A stretch of DNA of 64,000 nt from Geobacillus thermocatenulatus (GCF_002217655.1 NZ_NEWK01000001.1:816001-880000); one strand, 5' to 3'. Positions 46,268 through 54,549 are shown, numbered from the stretch's first letter. The notes: generated by a model not told the origin, from the sequence alone. Made by a program: numbers and translations.

Positions 46268-47386
46268 ATGGGATGTCGAATGGCTGTATATACGATGGAA
46301 GAAGTGAATCATCATTGCAAAGTTGAATTTTCGATCTCCTCTTTATTTGAAATGATGGCGTGTTTAAGGAAGTGTTATATTTCATCAGGAAAAATGGGGG
46401 GCAATCTTCGTTTTCCAATTGCTCGTTTTCAACAGTTTTTCCGGGAACATGAACTGTTGATGAAAAAATTTTACAGCCAGTATGAGTATGGGGCGCAGCT
46501 TGCAGAATTTTTGGTTGATTTGCCTGTCCCTCATACCTTTTCTCAACTCATGGCATATATCGACCAGGTGTCCCCGTATGAGTTTTTGTATTATTTATTT
46601 GGTCGTTACTTGTCTGAAAAGGAGATCGAGATTTGTCTAACGCAAACTGCTTCTCCGTTCGATGAAATTCGCTCGAAAATCACATCATTGGGTGGATTTG
46701 TGAATGCCGAACAGCTTGAATTTGCGCAGAACTATGAGCAATATTTGCAGGAACTGACCTATCTCTGGGAACATTTTTATCAGCAATGCTATGCCCATAT
46801 TGAACCAATCTTGTCCCCTCTTTGGAATCAAGCGAATGAGCGATTGAGAGCAGAACTCAACCAGTCGGGGATTGAGAAAATCGTTCGAAAACTATTGTAC
46901 GATTACCCAATCCCAGAACAGTTTCCGACGAAGGAGACGAAGTTGATCAAATTGTACCCCTCGTATTTTGTGTCACCGAAATTTATTTTGATTTGGGGGC
47001 TCGGTGAACTCCATATCGTGTATGATATAAGGCATTATATAAAAGACGACGAGCTTTCTTGGAATGGAAATGGGATGAAGCTGCGATATGATGAAGGGCA
47101 ACTTCAGTATGTTGCCGATATTGCCAAATCATTGTCTGAAATTGTTCGAGTAAAAATATTGTCATTTATTGCAAATGAAGAAAACATAAAGTTGCAGGAG
47201 ATGGCGGATCAGTTAAATATTACAGTTGCCACCGTTTCGCGCCATTTAAATCTCTTGAAGCAATCCAATTTGATCAAGGAGCGGAAAGAAAACGGTTATC
47301 ACCTGTATGAGATCAATGAAAAGGAAGTGAAGAACTACTGCTCTATTTTACAGAAGATCTTCAGCATTGGAAACGATAAGACATGA
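46268..47386 (+). CDS. Regulator with C-terminal ArsR-like winged helix, 372 aa
   Basis: The last ~85 residues form an ArsR-type winged helix (SLSEIVRVKILSFI, LQEMADQLNITVATVSRHLN, LLKQSNLIKERKENGYHLY). The first ~280 residues are a helical domain of the DUF5937 type (VEFSISSLFEMMACLRKC near the start) that could hold a ligand pocket. No metal-binding ELCVCDL-type motif is present. The start could be ATG 46268 or 46280; the ribosome site is weak. As the last gene of the cassette, it is the likely DNA-binding partner of the TTACGTAA array and may sense the cassette product. Confidence 0.83.
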   Translation: MGCRMAVYTMEEVNHHCKVEFSISSLFEMMACLRKCYISSGKMGGNLRFPIARFQQFFREHELLMKKFYSQYEYGAQLAEFLVDLPVPHTFSQLMAYIDQVSPYEFLYYLFGRYLSEKEIEICLTQTASPFDEIRSKITSLGGFVNAEQLEFAQNYEQYLQELTYLWEHFYQQCYAHIEPILSPLWNQANERLRAELNQSGIEKIVRKLLYDYPIPEQFPTKETKLIKLYPSYFVSPKFILIWGLGELHIVYDIRHYIKDDELSWNGNGMKLRYDEGQLQYVADIAKSLSEIVRVKILSFIANEENIKLQEMADQLNITVATVSRHLNLLKQSNLIKERKENGYHLYEINEKEVKNYCSILQKIFSIGNDKT

Positions 47387-47402
47387 TAAGACATAACAGC
47401 CA

Positions 47403-47430
47403 AGAGGATGCCCACTACGGCATCCTCTTT
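47403..47430 (+). terminator. Terminator of the island operon
   Basis: AAGAGGATGCC pairs with GGCATCCTCTT around CACTAC, followed by a short T run. It lies two bases before the right repeat copy. Confidence 0.82.
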
Positions 47431-47431
47431 T

Positions 47432-47535
47432 ATTCATCAATCCCTGATGCATTTTTCCCTTTCTTGATTGCGCAAGATGAAGCGCTGGATTTTGCCGCTC
47501 GGCGTTTTCGGCAGTTCGGCGACAAATTCGACTTC
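47432..47535 (-). repeat. Right copy of the 104-bp direct repeat
   Basis: This copy continues into the acyl-CoA synthetase remnant. One base differs from the left copy (47441 T against 41064 G), changing the last residue from Ala to Asp. Confidence 0.92.
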
Positions 47536-48465
47536 GCGCGGGTATTCATGTTTGGATAAGCGCGTTTTAACGAACAAGGACAGCTCTTCGGCCAGCTCGT
47601 CCGACGGCGCAAAGCCTTCTCTGAGCACGACGAACGCTTTGACGATTTCCCCTTTGACGGGATCCGGCCTCCCGACGGCGGCTGCTTCGACGACAGCCGG
47701 ATGCTCAAGGAGGCAGCTTTCAATTTCGAAAGGCCCGATGCGGTAGCCAGCGCTCGAGATGATGTCGTCCGCCCGTCCTTGGAACCAGAAATACCCGTCT
47801 TCGTCTTTTGTCGCCAAATCGCCGGTCAAAAACCAAGGGCCGACAAGCCGTTCGGCGGTTTTTTCAGGGTCTTTCCAATACCCCTTAAAGACGTTGGGAA
47901 TCGAGTCGGTGTTAAAGGCAATTTGTCCGACCTCGCCGTCGGCGACTGGGGTTCCATTCTCATCGAGCAGCGCGACGTCAAAGCCCGGCAGCGGCCATCC
48001 CATCGAGCCTGGCCGGATTTCCATCTCGGCGGCGTTGAAGTTTCCGATCAGCATCAACGTTTCCGACAAGCCGTAATGGTCGTGGATCGTGACGCCCAAA
48101 TGCTCTTGGAAAAAGCGGATGACTTCCGGATTGAGCGGCTCGCCCGCCGAGCTCATGGCGCGCACGTTCAGTTGATAGCGGCGAATGACGTCCACGCCGG
48201 CCGCCGCCATCGCCCGATACGCGGTCGGGGCGTAAGCAAAGTTGGTGACGCCGTACTTTTCCATCAAGGAATAGCACGTTTCTGGTTGAAACGGCTCTTC
48301 GTAAAAGACGATCGGCACGCCAAAGGCCATCGGCGCAAAGGTGCAAAAGACGAGCCCGTACGCCCAGCCCGGATCCGCCCCGCCGAAAAAGACATCGTCA
48401 TCGCGCAGGCCAATCGCATAGCGCATATACGGATAAATGTTGATAAGCACGTTGTGCGGCCACAT
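47437..48465 (-). pseudogene. Acyl-CoA synthetase remnant lacking its N-terminal part
   Basis: The remaining ~342 codons cover the C-terminal two thirds of an AMP-forming acyl/acetyl-CoA synthetase: GADPGWAYGLVF, SAGEPLNPEV, HDHYGLSETLM, the TGDLATKDEDGYFWFQGRADD block and the KTPSGKIQRF lysine region. The first ~190 residues, including the SGTTGxPKG nucleotide loop, are absent. A stop codon lies just before the first ATG, and no ribosome site is seen. It is therefore almost certainly inactive. It resembles the intact ytcI-type enzyme at 11445-13037 but is a different gene. Confidence 0.85.
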
Positions 48466-48496
48466 GGAAATCGTTTAAGAAAGGGGATAGAATGAG

Positions 48497-48528
48497 AAGA
48501 GGAGCCCGTCGACTTGGGAGCTCCTCTT
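48497..48528. terminator. Hairpin after the siderophore-binding protein gene
   Basis: AAGAGGAGC (48497-48505) pairs with GCTCCTCTT (48520-48528). The T run on the minus strand is poor (TCTCATTCT), so the call is moderate. Confidence 0.6.
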
Positions 48529-48534
48529 GTTCTC

Positions 48535-49461
48535 TCATGAATTGCCGAGGAAAAATGTTTTGAATTCCTTCAGCAAATATTCCATTGTAATCGGATCGCT
48601 GTAAGTGATCGCGTTTGTATTCAATTCAAGAACGCGGCCGTTTTTGACGGCGGGCAAGTTTTTCCAGATTTGAGTATTCATAAATGAAAGATCGCCTTGG
48701 CTGTATTTGCTTAAAATGATGTAATCGCCGGCGAATTCAGGAAGCACTTCGACAGACAAGGCATAGTAGCCGGGTCCGAGCGCTTTTTCTTTCACTTTTT
48801 CCGGCATGTTCAATTTCATCGTTTGGTATAGAAGCTCCGTGCCGCGAGCCCAATTGTTTCCGAAAACGTACAGCTCTTTTTGCCCTGTTTCGATGACGGA
48901 TACGGTCGCGTTCGGGCCGATTTTTTCTTTAATGGCGTTTCCAGCTTCTTCAGCTTGTTTTTTGAAATGGTCCACCCATTCGCGCGCTTCTTTTTCTTTG
49001 TTGAGCAGTTTGCCGATTTCGATTTGCTGTGACAAATAATCGAGTTTTCCCCATGTATAGACAACGGTTGGAGCGATTTTTTTCAATTTGTCGAGATTTT
49101 TCGTCGTCGGCGAGGCGATGATTAAGTCCGGTTTCAATTGGACAATCGGTTCAATGTTGTCCTCGGACACGACTTTGATCCCTTTCACTTTTTCTTGAAA
49201 AAGAGGATTCATGGCCGTCCATTGGTCGATGCCGACGATGTTTCCTCCTAGGGCAATGACGTTCGGACCGTTTGTCAACGTGACAATTCGCTTTGGATGG
49301 GCTGGAACTTCAACAGGACCGGTTTCGGATTGGTACGTGACCATTTTGGGCTGCTCAGGCTGCTGCTTCGCTTCTTTCTTGCCGGATGTCTCTTGGTGTC
49401 CGCAGGCGCCAAGAAGAAGGAATAAACAAAGCATGAATGCGGAAGTCAGTGCTTTTTTCAA
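48535..49461 (-). CDS. Iron-siderophore ABC transporter substrate-binding lipoprotein, 308 aa
   Basis: FecB/FepB-type periplasmic-binding-like protein tethered outside the membrane. A TTG start at 49461 (AAAAAAGGGG upstream) gives a lipoprotein signal peptide ending in LLLGAC, with the cysteine as lipid anchor. The mature domain has PKRIVTLTNGPNVIALGGNIVGID, LKPDLIIASP and a C-terminal helical lobe typical of class III binding proteins. No permease or ATPase gene adjoins it. Two Fur-box-like sites overlap its promoter. The exact siderophore is unknown. Confidence 0.92.
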   Translation of the reverse strand: MKKALTSAFMLCLFLLLGACGHQETSGKKEAKQQPEQPKMVTYQSETGPVEVPAHPKRIVTLTNGPNVIALGGNIVGIDQWTAMNPLFQEKVKGIKVVSEDNIEPIVQLKPDLIIASPTTKNLDKLKKIAPTVVYTWGKLDYLSQQIEIGKLLNKEKEAREWVDHFKKQAEEAGNAIKEKIGPNATVSVIETGQKELYVFGNNWARGTELLYQTMKLNMPEKVKEKALGPGYYALSVEVLPEFAGDYIILSKYSQGDLSFMNTQIWKNLPAVKNGRVLELNTNAITYSDPITMEYLLKEFKTFFLGNS

Positions 49462-49537
49462 CCAAATGCCCCTTTTTTGTTTCTTTGCTGTCTGCCCAAA
49501 AGGGACGGGAATCCACCCTCTTGGACAACTCATCAGC

Positions 49538-49587
49538 ATTTTATCAATATTGATAACCATTGTCAATGAAAATGATAATAAATATCA
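49538..49587 (-). promoter_or_regulatory. Fur-box-containing promoter of the siderophore-binding protein gene
   Basis: On the minus strand: TTGACA (49566-49561), 17 bp, TAAAAT (49543-49538). The 15-mers TGATAACCATTGTCA (49551-49565) and TGATAATAAATATCA (49573-49587) match the 7-1-7 Fur box TGATAATnATTATCA at 12 and 13 of 14 positions. One covers the promoter itself, so iron repression is expected. Confidence 0.82.
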
Positions 49588-49639
49588 ATAAGAGAGCAAT
49601 CGTCTTTTCGATGGCTTGTGAAGAAGGGGGTACATCCAT

Positions 49640-49744
49640 ATGGCGAAGGAAAGCGCCGCCATGCTCGAAATAGGCGCAGCTGCCCATTTTAACGCGGATA
49701 CCTTATGGGCGGCGTACGGGAGTGGAGGTTTTGGCAGGCGCTGA
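49640..49744 (+). CDS. Possible small protein, 34 aa
   Basis: An ATG with a good ribosome site (AAGGGGG at nine bases) opens 34 codons, starting MAKESAAMLEIGAAAHF. It resembles nothing I know and overlaps the end of the convergent gene at 49703. It could be a fragment of a lost gene. Low confidence. Confidence 0.22.
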   Translation: MAKESAAMLEIGAAAHFNADTLWAAYGSGGFGRR

Positions 49745-50038
49745 AACGGAAGGAATCGTTCGATACCAAATCCATAAATCATTCACGATCGAAGCGAGCT
49801 CGGCGATGTCAGCATTGAGCCGGCAGGAGCGTTCAAAATCATGCTCTTCGCCGAGTTCGTCTTGTTTTTGGTTGATTTCCCGCTCCAAAACAGCGATGCG
49901 GTCGGGGATCATGCCGCGGATCGCCTCCCACTCAAGCAAAATCGCCTCCTGCTCCTCGGCGCTGTAGTCTTCCCAATGTTTGTCCAACTGCGGCACGCGG
50001 ATGCCGAGCCGCTTGTCATCGATGAAGATGCCGTTCAT
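49703..50038 (-). CDS. Hypothetical protein, 111 aa
   Basis: Not recognised. The start MNGIFIDDKRLG follows an AAGGAGGCGGAGAG ribosome site. The protein is acidic and probably helical (residues about 30-95, with many Glu/Arg/Leu), without membrane segment or signal peptide, and has a Pro/Thr-rich tail. It lies alone between the siderophore-binding protein gene and argG. Confidence 0.7.
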   Translation of the reverse strand: MNGIFIDDKRLGIRVPQLDKHWEDYSAEEQEAILLEWEAIRGMIPDRIAVLEREINQKQDELGEEHDFERSCRLNADIAELASIVNDLWIWYRTIPSVSAPAKTSTPVRRP

Positions 50039-50122
50039 TCTCTCCGCCTCCTTTTCTCCTAAATTATACGGAACCTTTCCGCATATCGGCGAGGAATTTT
50101 TATTCTTTTTGTTGAATAAGTA

Positions 50123-50181
50123 TTGAAAAATCACAGGAAAGCTGATAAAGTGATAATGTGTTCGATTTGAATATTTATTTA
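50123..50181 (+). promoter_or_regulatory. argG promoter region with ARG box
   Basis: TGAATATTTATTTA (50168-50181) matches the ArgR/AhrC half-sites TGAAT-N4-ATTCA with one mismatch; a weaker copy may follow at 50184-50197. Upstream, TTGAAA (50123-50128), 17 bp, TAAAGT (50146-50151) is a plausible promoter. The box would then lie just after the start site, a usual place for arginine repression. Confidence 0.6.
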
Positions 50182-50220
50182 TAATTAAGTATATTTATGT
50201 GACAGGAGAGGAGAACGACC

Positions 50221-51441
50221 ATGGCAAATCCAAAATTGGTGTTGGCCTACTCGGGCGGTTTAGATACATCGGTGGCGATCAAATGGCTCCAGGAGCGCGG
50301 ATATGATGTGATCGCGTGCTGCTTGGACCTTGGGGAAGGAAAAGACCTTGATTTCGTGAAAGAAAAAGCGCTCAAAGTCGGCGCGATCAAATCGTACGTC
50401 ATCGACGTCAAAGACGAGTTTGCGAACGACTATGCGCTCATCGCTCTGCAAGCAAATGCGCTGTATGAAGGAAAGTATCCGCTCGTCTCGGCGCTGTCGC
50501 GTCCGCTCATTGCGAAAAAACTCGTTGAAATCGCCGAGCTCGAAGGCGCGGTGGCGGTCGCCCACGGTTGCACGGGGAAAGGGAACGACCAAGTGCGCTT
50601 TGAAGTGTCGATCAACGCGCTCAATCCGGATTTGGACGTTATCGCCCCGGTGCGCGAGTGGAGCTGGTCGCGCGAGGAAGAAATCGAATACGCGAAACAG
50701 CACGGCATTCCGATTCCGGTCGACCTGGACAGCCCGTTTTCGATCGATCAAAACTTATGGGGCCGCAGCAACGAGTGCGGCATTTTGGAAGACCCGTGGG
50801 CGGCGCCGCCGGAAGAGGCGTATGAGCTGACGGCTTCGCTTGAGAACGCGCCGGATGTGCCGGATGTCATCGAGATCGGCTTTGAACAAGGCGTGCCGGT
50901 GACGTTAAACGGCAAGGCGTATCCGCTCGCGCAATTGATTTTGGAGCTGAACGCGTTGGCCGGCAAGCACGGCGTCGGCCGCATCGACCACGTCGAAAAC
51001 CGCCTTGTCGGCATTAAGTCGCGCGAAGTGTACGAATGCCCGGGGGCGATCACGCTCATCAAAGCGCATAAAGAGCTCGAAGACTTGACATTGGTGCGGG
51101 AAGTTGCGCACTTCAAACCGATCATCGAGCAAAAAATCGCCGAAGTCATTTACAACGGCCTGTGGTTTTCGCCGCTCAAAGACGCGCTTGTCGCGTTTTT
51201 GAAAGAAACGCAGAAAAACGTCACCGGCGTCGTGCGCGTGAAGCTGTTTAAAGGCCATGCGATCGTCGAAGGGCGCAAATCGCCGTTCTCGCTTTATGAT
51301 GAAAAATTGGCGACATATACGTCAGAAGACGAGTTTGACCATCAAGCGGCGGTCGGGTTCATCTCGCTGTACGGCCTGCCGACGAAAGTCAACAGCATCG
51401 TGAACAAGCAACACAAAGCATCGGTATCGGCCGGCCAATAA
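50221..51441 (+). CDS. argG: Argininosuccinate synthase, 406 aa
   Basis: Joins citrulline and aspartate with ATP cleavage in arginine biosynthesis. The PP-loop is [15 protein letters not shown] at the N-terminus; [15 protein letters not shown] and [12 protein letters not shown] are conserved substrate-binding segments. The length is typical. AGGAGAGGAGAACGACC precedes the ATG. argH follows after 46 bp, so the two form an operon. Confidence 0.97.
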   Translation: MANPKLVLAYSGGLDTSVAIKWLQERGYDVIACCLDLGEGKDLDFVKEKALKVGAIKSYVIDVKDEFANDYALIALQANALYEGKYPLVSALSRPLIAKKLVEIAELEGAVAVAHGCTGKGNDQVRFEVSINALNPDLDVIAPVREWSWSREEEIEYAKQHGIPIPVDLDSPFSIDQNLWGRSNECGILEDPWAAPPEEAYELTASLENAPDVPDVIEIGFEQGVPVTLNGKAYPLAQLILELNALAGKHGVGRIDHVENRLVGIKSREVYECPGAITLIKAHKELEDLTLVREVAHFKPIIEQKIAEVIYNGLWFSPLKDALVAFLKETQKNVTGVVRVKLFKGHAIVEGRKSPFSLYDEKLATYTSEDEFDHQAAVGFISLYGLPTKVNSIVNKQHKASVSAGQ

Positions 51442-51487
51442 ACTAGGAACAGGAAGGAGGAAGTCGCATTCCTCTGCGGCGAGATTC

Positions 51488-52867
51488 GTGAAAAAACTTT
51501 GGGGCGGACGATTTACGAAAACAGCGGAAGAATGGGTCGACGAGTTTGGCGCGTCGATCCCGTTCGACCAGGAGCTGGTGGAAGAAGACATCGAGGGCAG
51601 CCTTGCCCATGTGACGATGCTCGGCGAGTGCGGCATTTTGCCGGCGGAAGACGTCGAGAAGATCAAAGGCGGACTCCTGCGGCTGCTGGAAAAAGCGAAG
51701 CGGGGGGAACTCGAGTTTTCCGTCGCGTATGAAGACATTCATTTAAACATTGAAAAAATGTTGATCGACGACATCGGCCCGGTCGGCGGCAAGCTGCACA
51801 CTGGACGAAGCCGGAACGACCAAGTGGCGACTGACATGCATTTATACTTGCGCAAGCGCGTCGAAGAGATTCTCGGCCTCATCCGCGCGCTGCAGCGGGC
51901 GCTTGTCGCTCAAGCCGACAAGCATGTCGACACGATCATGCCCGGGTATACGCATTTGCAGCGGGCGCAGCCGATTTCGTTTGCCCATCATTTGCTTGCG
52001 TATTTTTGGATGCTCGAGCGGGACTATGAACGCTTTTCTGAGTCGCTGAAACGGATTAACCGCTCGCCGCTCGGCGCCGGGGCGCTCGCCGGGACGACGT
52101 TTCCGATCGACCGGCAGCGGACGGCGGAGTTGTTGGGCTTTGCCGATCTTTACGAAAACAGCCTCGATGCGGTGAGCGACCGCGATTTCATCATCGAGTT
52201 TTTAAGCAACAGCTCGATGCTCATGATGCACCTGTCGCGGCTCGCTGAAGAGCTCATCCTTTGGTCGAGCCAAGAGTTTCAGTTCATTGAGCTCGATGAT
52301 GCGTTTGCGACCGGCAGCAGCATCATGCCGCAAAAGAAAAACCCGGACATGGCCGAGCTCATCCGCGGCAAAACCGGCCGCGTGTACGGCCATTTGATGG
52401 CGCTTCTCACGGTGATGAAAGGGCTGCCGCTCGCCTACAACAAGGACATGCAAGAAGATAAAGAAGGCATGTTTGATACAGTAAAGACGGTCGTCGGGTC
52501 GCTGAAAATTTTCACCGGCATGATTGAAACGATGAACGTGCGCACAGACGTCATGGAGCGGGCGACGAAGCAGGACTTTTCGAACGCGACCGAGCTTGCC
52601 GATTACTTGGCCGCGAAAGGCGTCCCGTTCCGCGAGGCGCATGAGGTCGTCGGCAAGCTCGTGCTGCTTTGCATTGAGAAAGGCGTCTTTTTGGCCGACT
52701 TGCCGCTTGAGGTGTATAAAGAGGCGTCGCCGCTCTTTGACGAAGACATTTATGACGCCTTGAACCCGCGCACGGCCGTCAACCGCCGCAACAGCGCCGG
52801 CGGCACCGGTTTTGCCGAAGTGCGCGCGGCGCTGGCGAAGGCGAAACAGTTGCTTAGCACCCCGTAA
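51488..52867 (+). CDS. argH: Argininosuccinate lyase, 459 aa
   Basis: Splits argininosuccinate into arginine and fumarate; fumarase/aspartase superfamily. The start KLWGGRFTK and the signature [19 protein letters not shown] are present. The start is GTG at 51488; no better start is in frame. The strong AGGAGG lies about 28 bases upstream. It is part of a 6-bp inverted repeat (GAGGAA 51457-51462, TTCCTC 51469-51474), so initiation may depend on RNA folding or on coupling to argG. Confidence 0.96.
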   Translation: MKKLWGGRFTKTAEEWVDEFGASIPFDQELVEEDIEGSLAHVTMLGECGILPAEDVEKIKGGLLRLLEKAKRGELEFSVAYEDIHLNIEKMLIDDIGPVGGKLHTGRSRNDQVATDMHLYLRKRVEEILGLIRALQRALVAQADKHVDTIMPGYTHLQRAQPISFAHHLLAYFWMLERDYERFSESLKRINRSPLGAGALAGTTFPIDRQRTAELLGFADLYENSLDAVSDRDFIIEFLSNSSMLMMHLSRLAEELILWSSQEFQFIELDDAFATGSSIMPQKKNPDMAELIRGKTGRVYGHLMALLTVMKGLPLAYNKDMQEDKEGMFDTVKTVVGSLKIFTGMIETMNVRTDVMERATKQDFSNATELADYLAAKGVPFREAHEVVGKLVLLCIEKGVFLADLPLEVYKEASPLFDEDIYDALNPRTAVNRRNSAGGTGFAEVRAALAKAKQLLSTP

Positions 52868-52885
52868 CGGCGGGGGATTTTTTTT
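52860..52885 (+). terminator. Terminator of argGH
   Basis: CCCCG and CGGGG form a short stem just before the stop, followed by eight T. Overlaps the end of argH. Confidence 0.65.
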
Positions 52886-52935
52886 GGCATTCACCGGCGG
52901 CACAGAGAATGGATGCATTCGTTGGGCGCGGAAGG

Positions 52936-53382
52936 CTATTCTTTCGGCGTCCTGACCACAAGCACATCGCATTTCGCATGGCGGACGATGTTTTCGGAAA
53001 CGCTGCCGATCAAGAGCCGCTCGACCGCGTTCAACCCGGTCGCCCCGCAAACGATGAGATCGGCTTTGTATTTCGGAGCGACGTCTTTAGCGATTTTCAC
53101 TTTCGGCGAACCGAATTCGACCGCGATGTCCACATCGCCGAGCCCGGCGGCGATGGCTTCATTTTTATACCGTTCCAGAAGTTCGTTCGCATATTGCTCC
53201 GACCGTTCGGCGAGGGCGTAGTCGTGCGCTTCCACGGTTGTGAGCCCGCGCAAATCGATGATGTGAGACAAAATGAGTTTCGCTCCGTTTCGCTTGGCGA
53301 TTTGAACCGCTTTTTTGAACGCCCATTCCGCTTCTTTCGAGCCATCGACGGCGACGACGATCGTTTGGTAGGTCATCGTCAT
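52936..53382 (-). CDS. Universal stress protein, UspA family, 148 aa
   Basis: Single Usp domain of ATP-binding type: TIVVAVDGSKEAEWAF at the N-terminus and the nucleotide motif CGATGLNAVERLLIGSVSENIVRHAKCDVLVVR (GxxGxnxxxxxxxGSxS pattern). The ATG at 53382 is chosen from the GGAG spacing; a GTG three codons earlier is also open. A sigma-B-like promoter precedes it, consistent with a general stress role. Confidence 0.93.
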   Translation of the reverse strand: MTMTYQTIVVAVDGSKEAEWAFKKAVQIAKRNGAKLILSHIIDLRGLTTVEAHDYALAERSEQYANELLERYKNEAIAAGLGDVDIAVEFGSPKVKIAKDVAPKYKADLIVCGATGLNAVERLLIGSVSENIVRHAKCDVLVVRTPKE

Positions 53383-53426
53383 GTTCTCCACTCCCTTTGG
53401 ATAAAAATGTTATCTCTATATATAGT

Positions 53427-53452
53427 ATACCCTCGCTGAACTGGCGGGAAAC
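53427..53452 (-). promoter_or_regulatory. Sigma-B-type promoter of the universal stress protein gene
   Basis: On the minus strand: GTTTCC (53452-53447), 14 bp, GGGTAT (53432-53427), close to the sigma-B consensus GTTTAA-N12-15-GGGWAT. Confidence 0.5.
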
Positions 53453-53494
53453 TAGACCATATATTGAGATTTTGTGAAAGAAGGAGGAAGGGCG

Positions 53495-53635
53495 ATGGAA
53501 AAGCGGTATGACGGCTGGCAGTACGAGGAGGAAGAAGTGAGGACGATCACCGAACAAATTACCGAATCGTACGAGAGCGGCATCATTGACGATGACGAAT
53601 CGTATTACGACCCGCGCCGCGAAGTCGGCGAATAA
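53495..53635 (+). CDS. Small acidic hypothetical protein, 46 aa
   Basis: A consensus ribosome site (AAGGAGGAAGGGCG) precedes ATG 53495 and a strong terminator directly follows the stop, so this is a real small gene. The protein is rich in Glu, Asp and Tyr (for example DGWQYEEEE, ESGIIDDDESYYDPRRE), without cysteine or hydrophobic segment. Function unknown. Confidence 0.8.
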   Translation: MEKRYDGWQYEEEEVRTITEQITESYESGIIDDDESYYDPRREVGE

Positions 53636-53667
53636 CCATGGCGCCCATGCGCTATGGTTATTTTTTT
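53631..53667 (+). terminator. Terminator of the 46-aa gene
   Basis: AATAACCAT (53631-53639) pairs with ATGGTTATT (53654-53662), followed by TTTTT. Confidence 0.85.
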
Positions 53668-53731
53668 GTATTCCCCCTTGTTTGTAGTAAAGTAAAAATG
53701 AGACCGCAAATCGCGACGAGGAGGGAGAAGG

Positions 53732-54496
53732 GTGCGGCACGCCTTGATTACGGCCGGAGCGAAAGGATTGGGGAGAAAAGTGACCGAGTTGCTGCTTGAG
53801 AAAGGCTACTCGGTGACGGTGAACTACCGGAGCGATGAGCAGGCGGTGCGCTCGCTTGCCGAGAAGCACCGCGGCGCCGCTGACCGCCTCCAGTTTGTGC
53901 AGGGAGATGTGACGGACAAAAACGATTTAGCGGCGCTTGTGGACGCCGCCATGGAGCGGTTCGGCCGCATTGACTGCCTCATCAACAATGCAGGGCCGTA
54001 CATTTTTGAGCGGAAAAAGCTGGCCGATTATACAGAAGACGAATGGTACGAAATGATTGAAGGCAATTTGAGCTCGGTCTTCCATTTAGTGAGGCGGACG
54101 ATCCCGATTATGCGAAAACAGCGGTTTGGCCGCATCATTACGTACGGATTTCAAGGAGCGGCGGACGCCCCGGGCTGGGTGCACCGCTCGGCGTTCGGCG
54201 CGGCGAAAGTCGGGCTCGTGTCGCTGACGAAAACGATTGCCTTGGAGGAAGCGGAATACGGCATCACCGCCAATATGGTGTGCCCAGGCAACATTGTCGG
54301 CGATATGAAAGAGGCTGGGATCGCCGACGCCCGTGCGAGAAGGGATGCGGAAACGCCGGTCGGGCGCCCGGGAACGGGGGAGGATATCGCCCGCGTCATC
54401 GCCTTTCTATGCGAGGATGACTCGGATTTCATCACTGGCGCCGTCATTGACGTCACCGGCGGAGCGAACGTCATTTACCGCCACCTTTTCCGTTGA
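53732..54496 (+). CDS. ytkK: SDR-family protein lacking the catalytic tyrosine, 254 aa
   Basis: Rossmann-fold SDR with the coenzyme motif [10 protein letters not shown] and NNAG. The active-site YxxxK is FGAAK (Phe155, Lys159), and the usual serine region reads [11 protein letters not shown]. Without the tyrosine hydroxyl a normal dehydrogenase reaction is unlikely. It may bind NAD(P) for a structural or regulatory role, or use another residue. The start is GTG at 53732 behind GAGGAGGGAGAAGG. The position resembles ytkK in B. subtilis; the symbol is by synteny. Confidence 0.83.
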   Translation: MRHALITAGAKGLGRKVTELLLEKGYSVTVNYRSDEQAVRSLAEKHRGAADRLQFVQGDVTDKNDLAALVDAAMERFGRIDCLINNAGPYIFERKKLADYTEDEWYEMIEGNLSSVFHLVRRTIPIMRKQRFGRIITYGFQGAADAPGWVHRSAFGAAKVGLVSLTKTIALEEAEYGITANMVCPGNIVGDMKEAGIADARARRDAETPVGRPGTGEDIARVIAFLCEDDSDFITGAVIDVTGGANVIYRHLFR

Positions 54497-54520
54497 GAAC
54501 AGCGCCTCCTCCTTTTTCGT

Positions 54521-54549
54521 TTGCATTTGCCCGAAACGGGGCACAATAA
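54521..54549 (+). promoter_or_regulatory. Possible promoter of ald
   Basis: TTGCAT (54521-54526), 17 bp, CAATAA (54544-54549), 36 bp before the start codon. The -10 is poor. Confidence 0.4.

Noticed and set aside
49585-49782. Minus-strand 65-codon reading frame upstream of the siderophore-binding protein gene
   Set aside because: It has no ribosome site and overlaps the end of the better-supported 111-residue gene in another frame.
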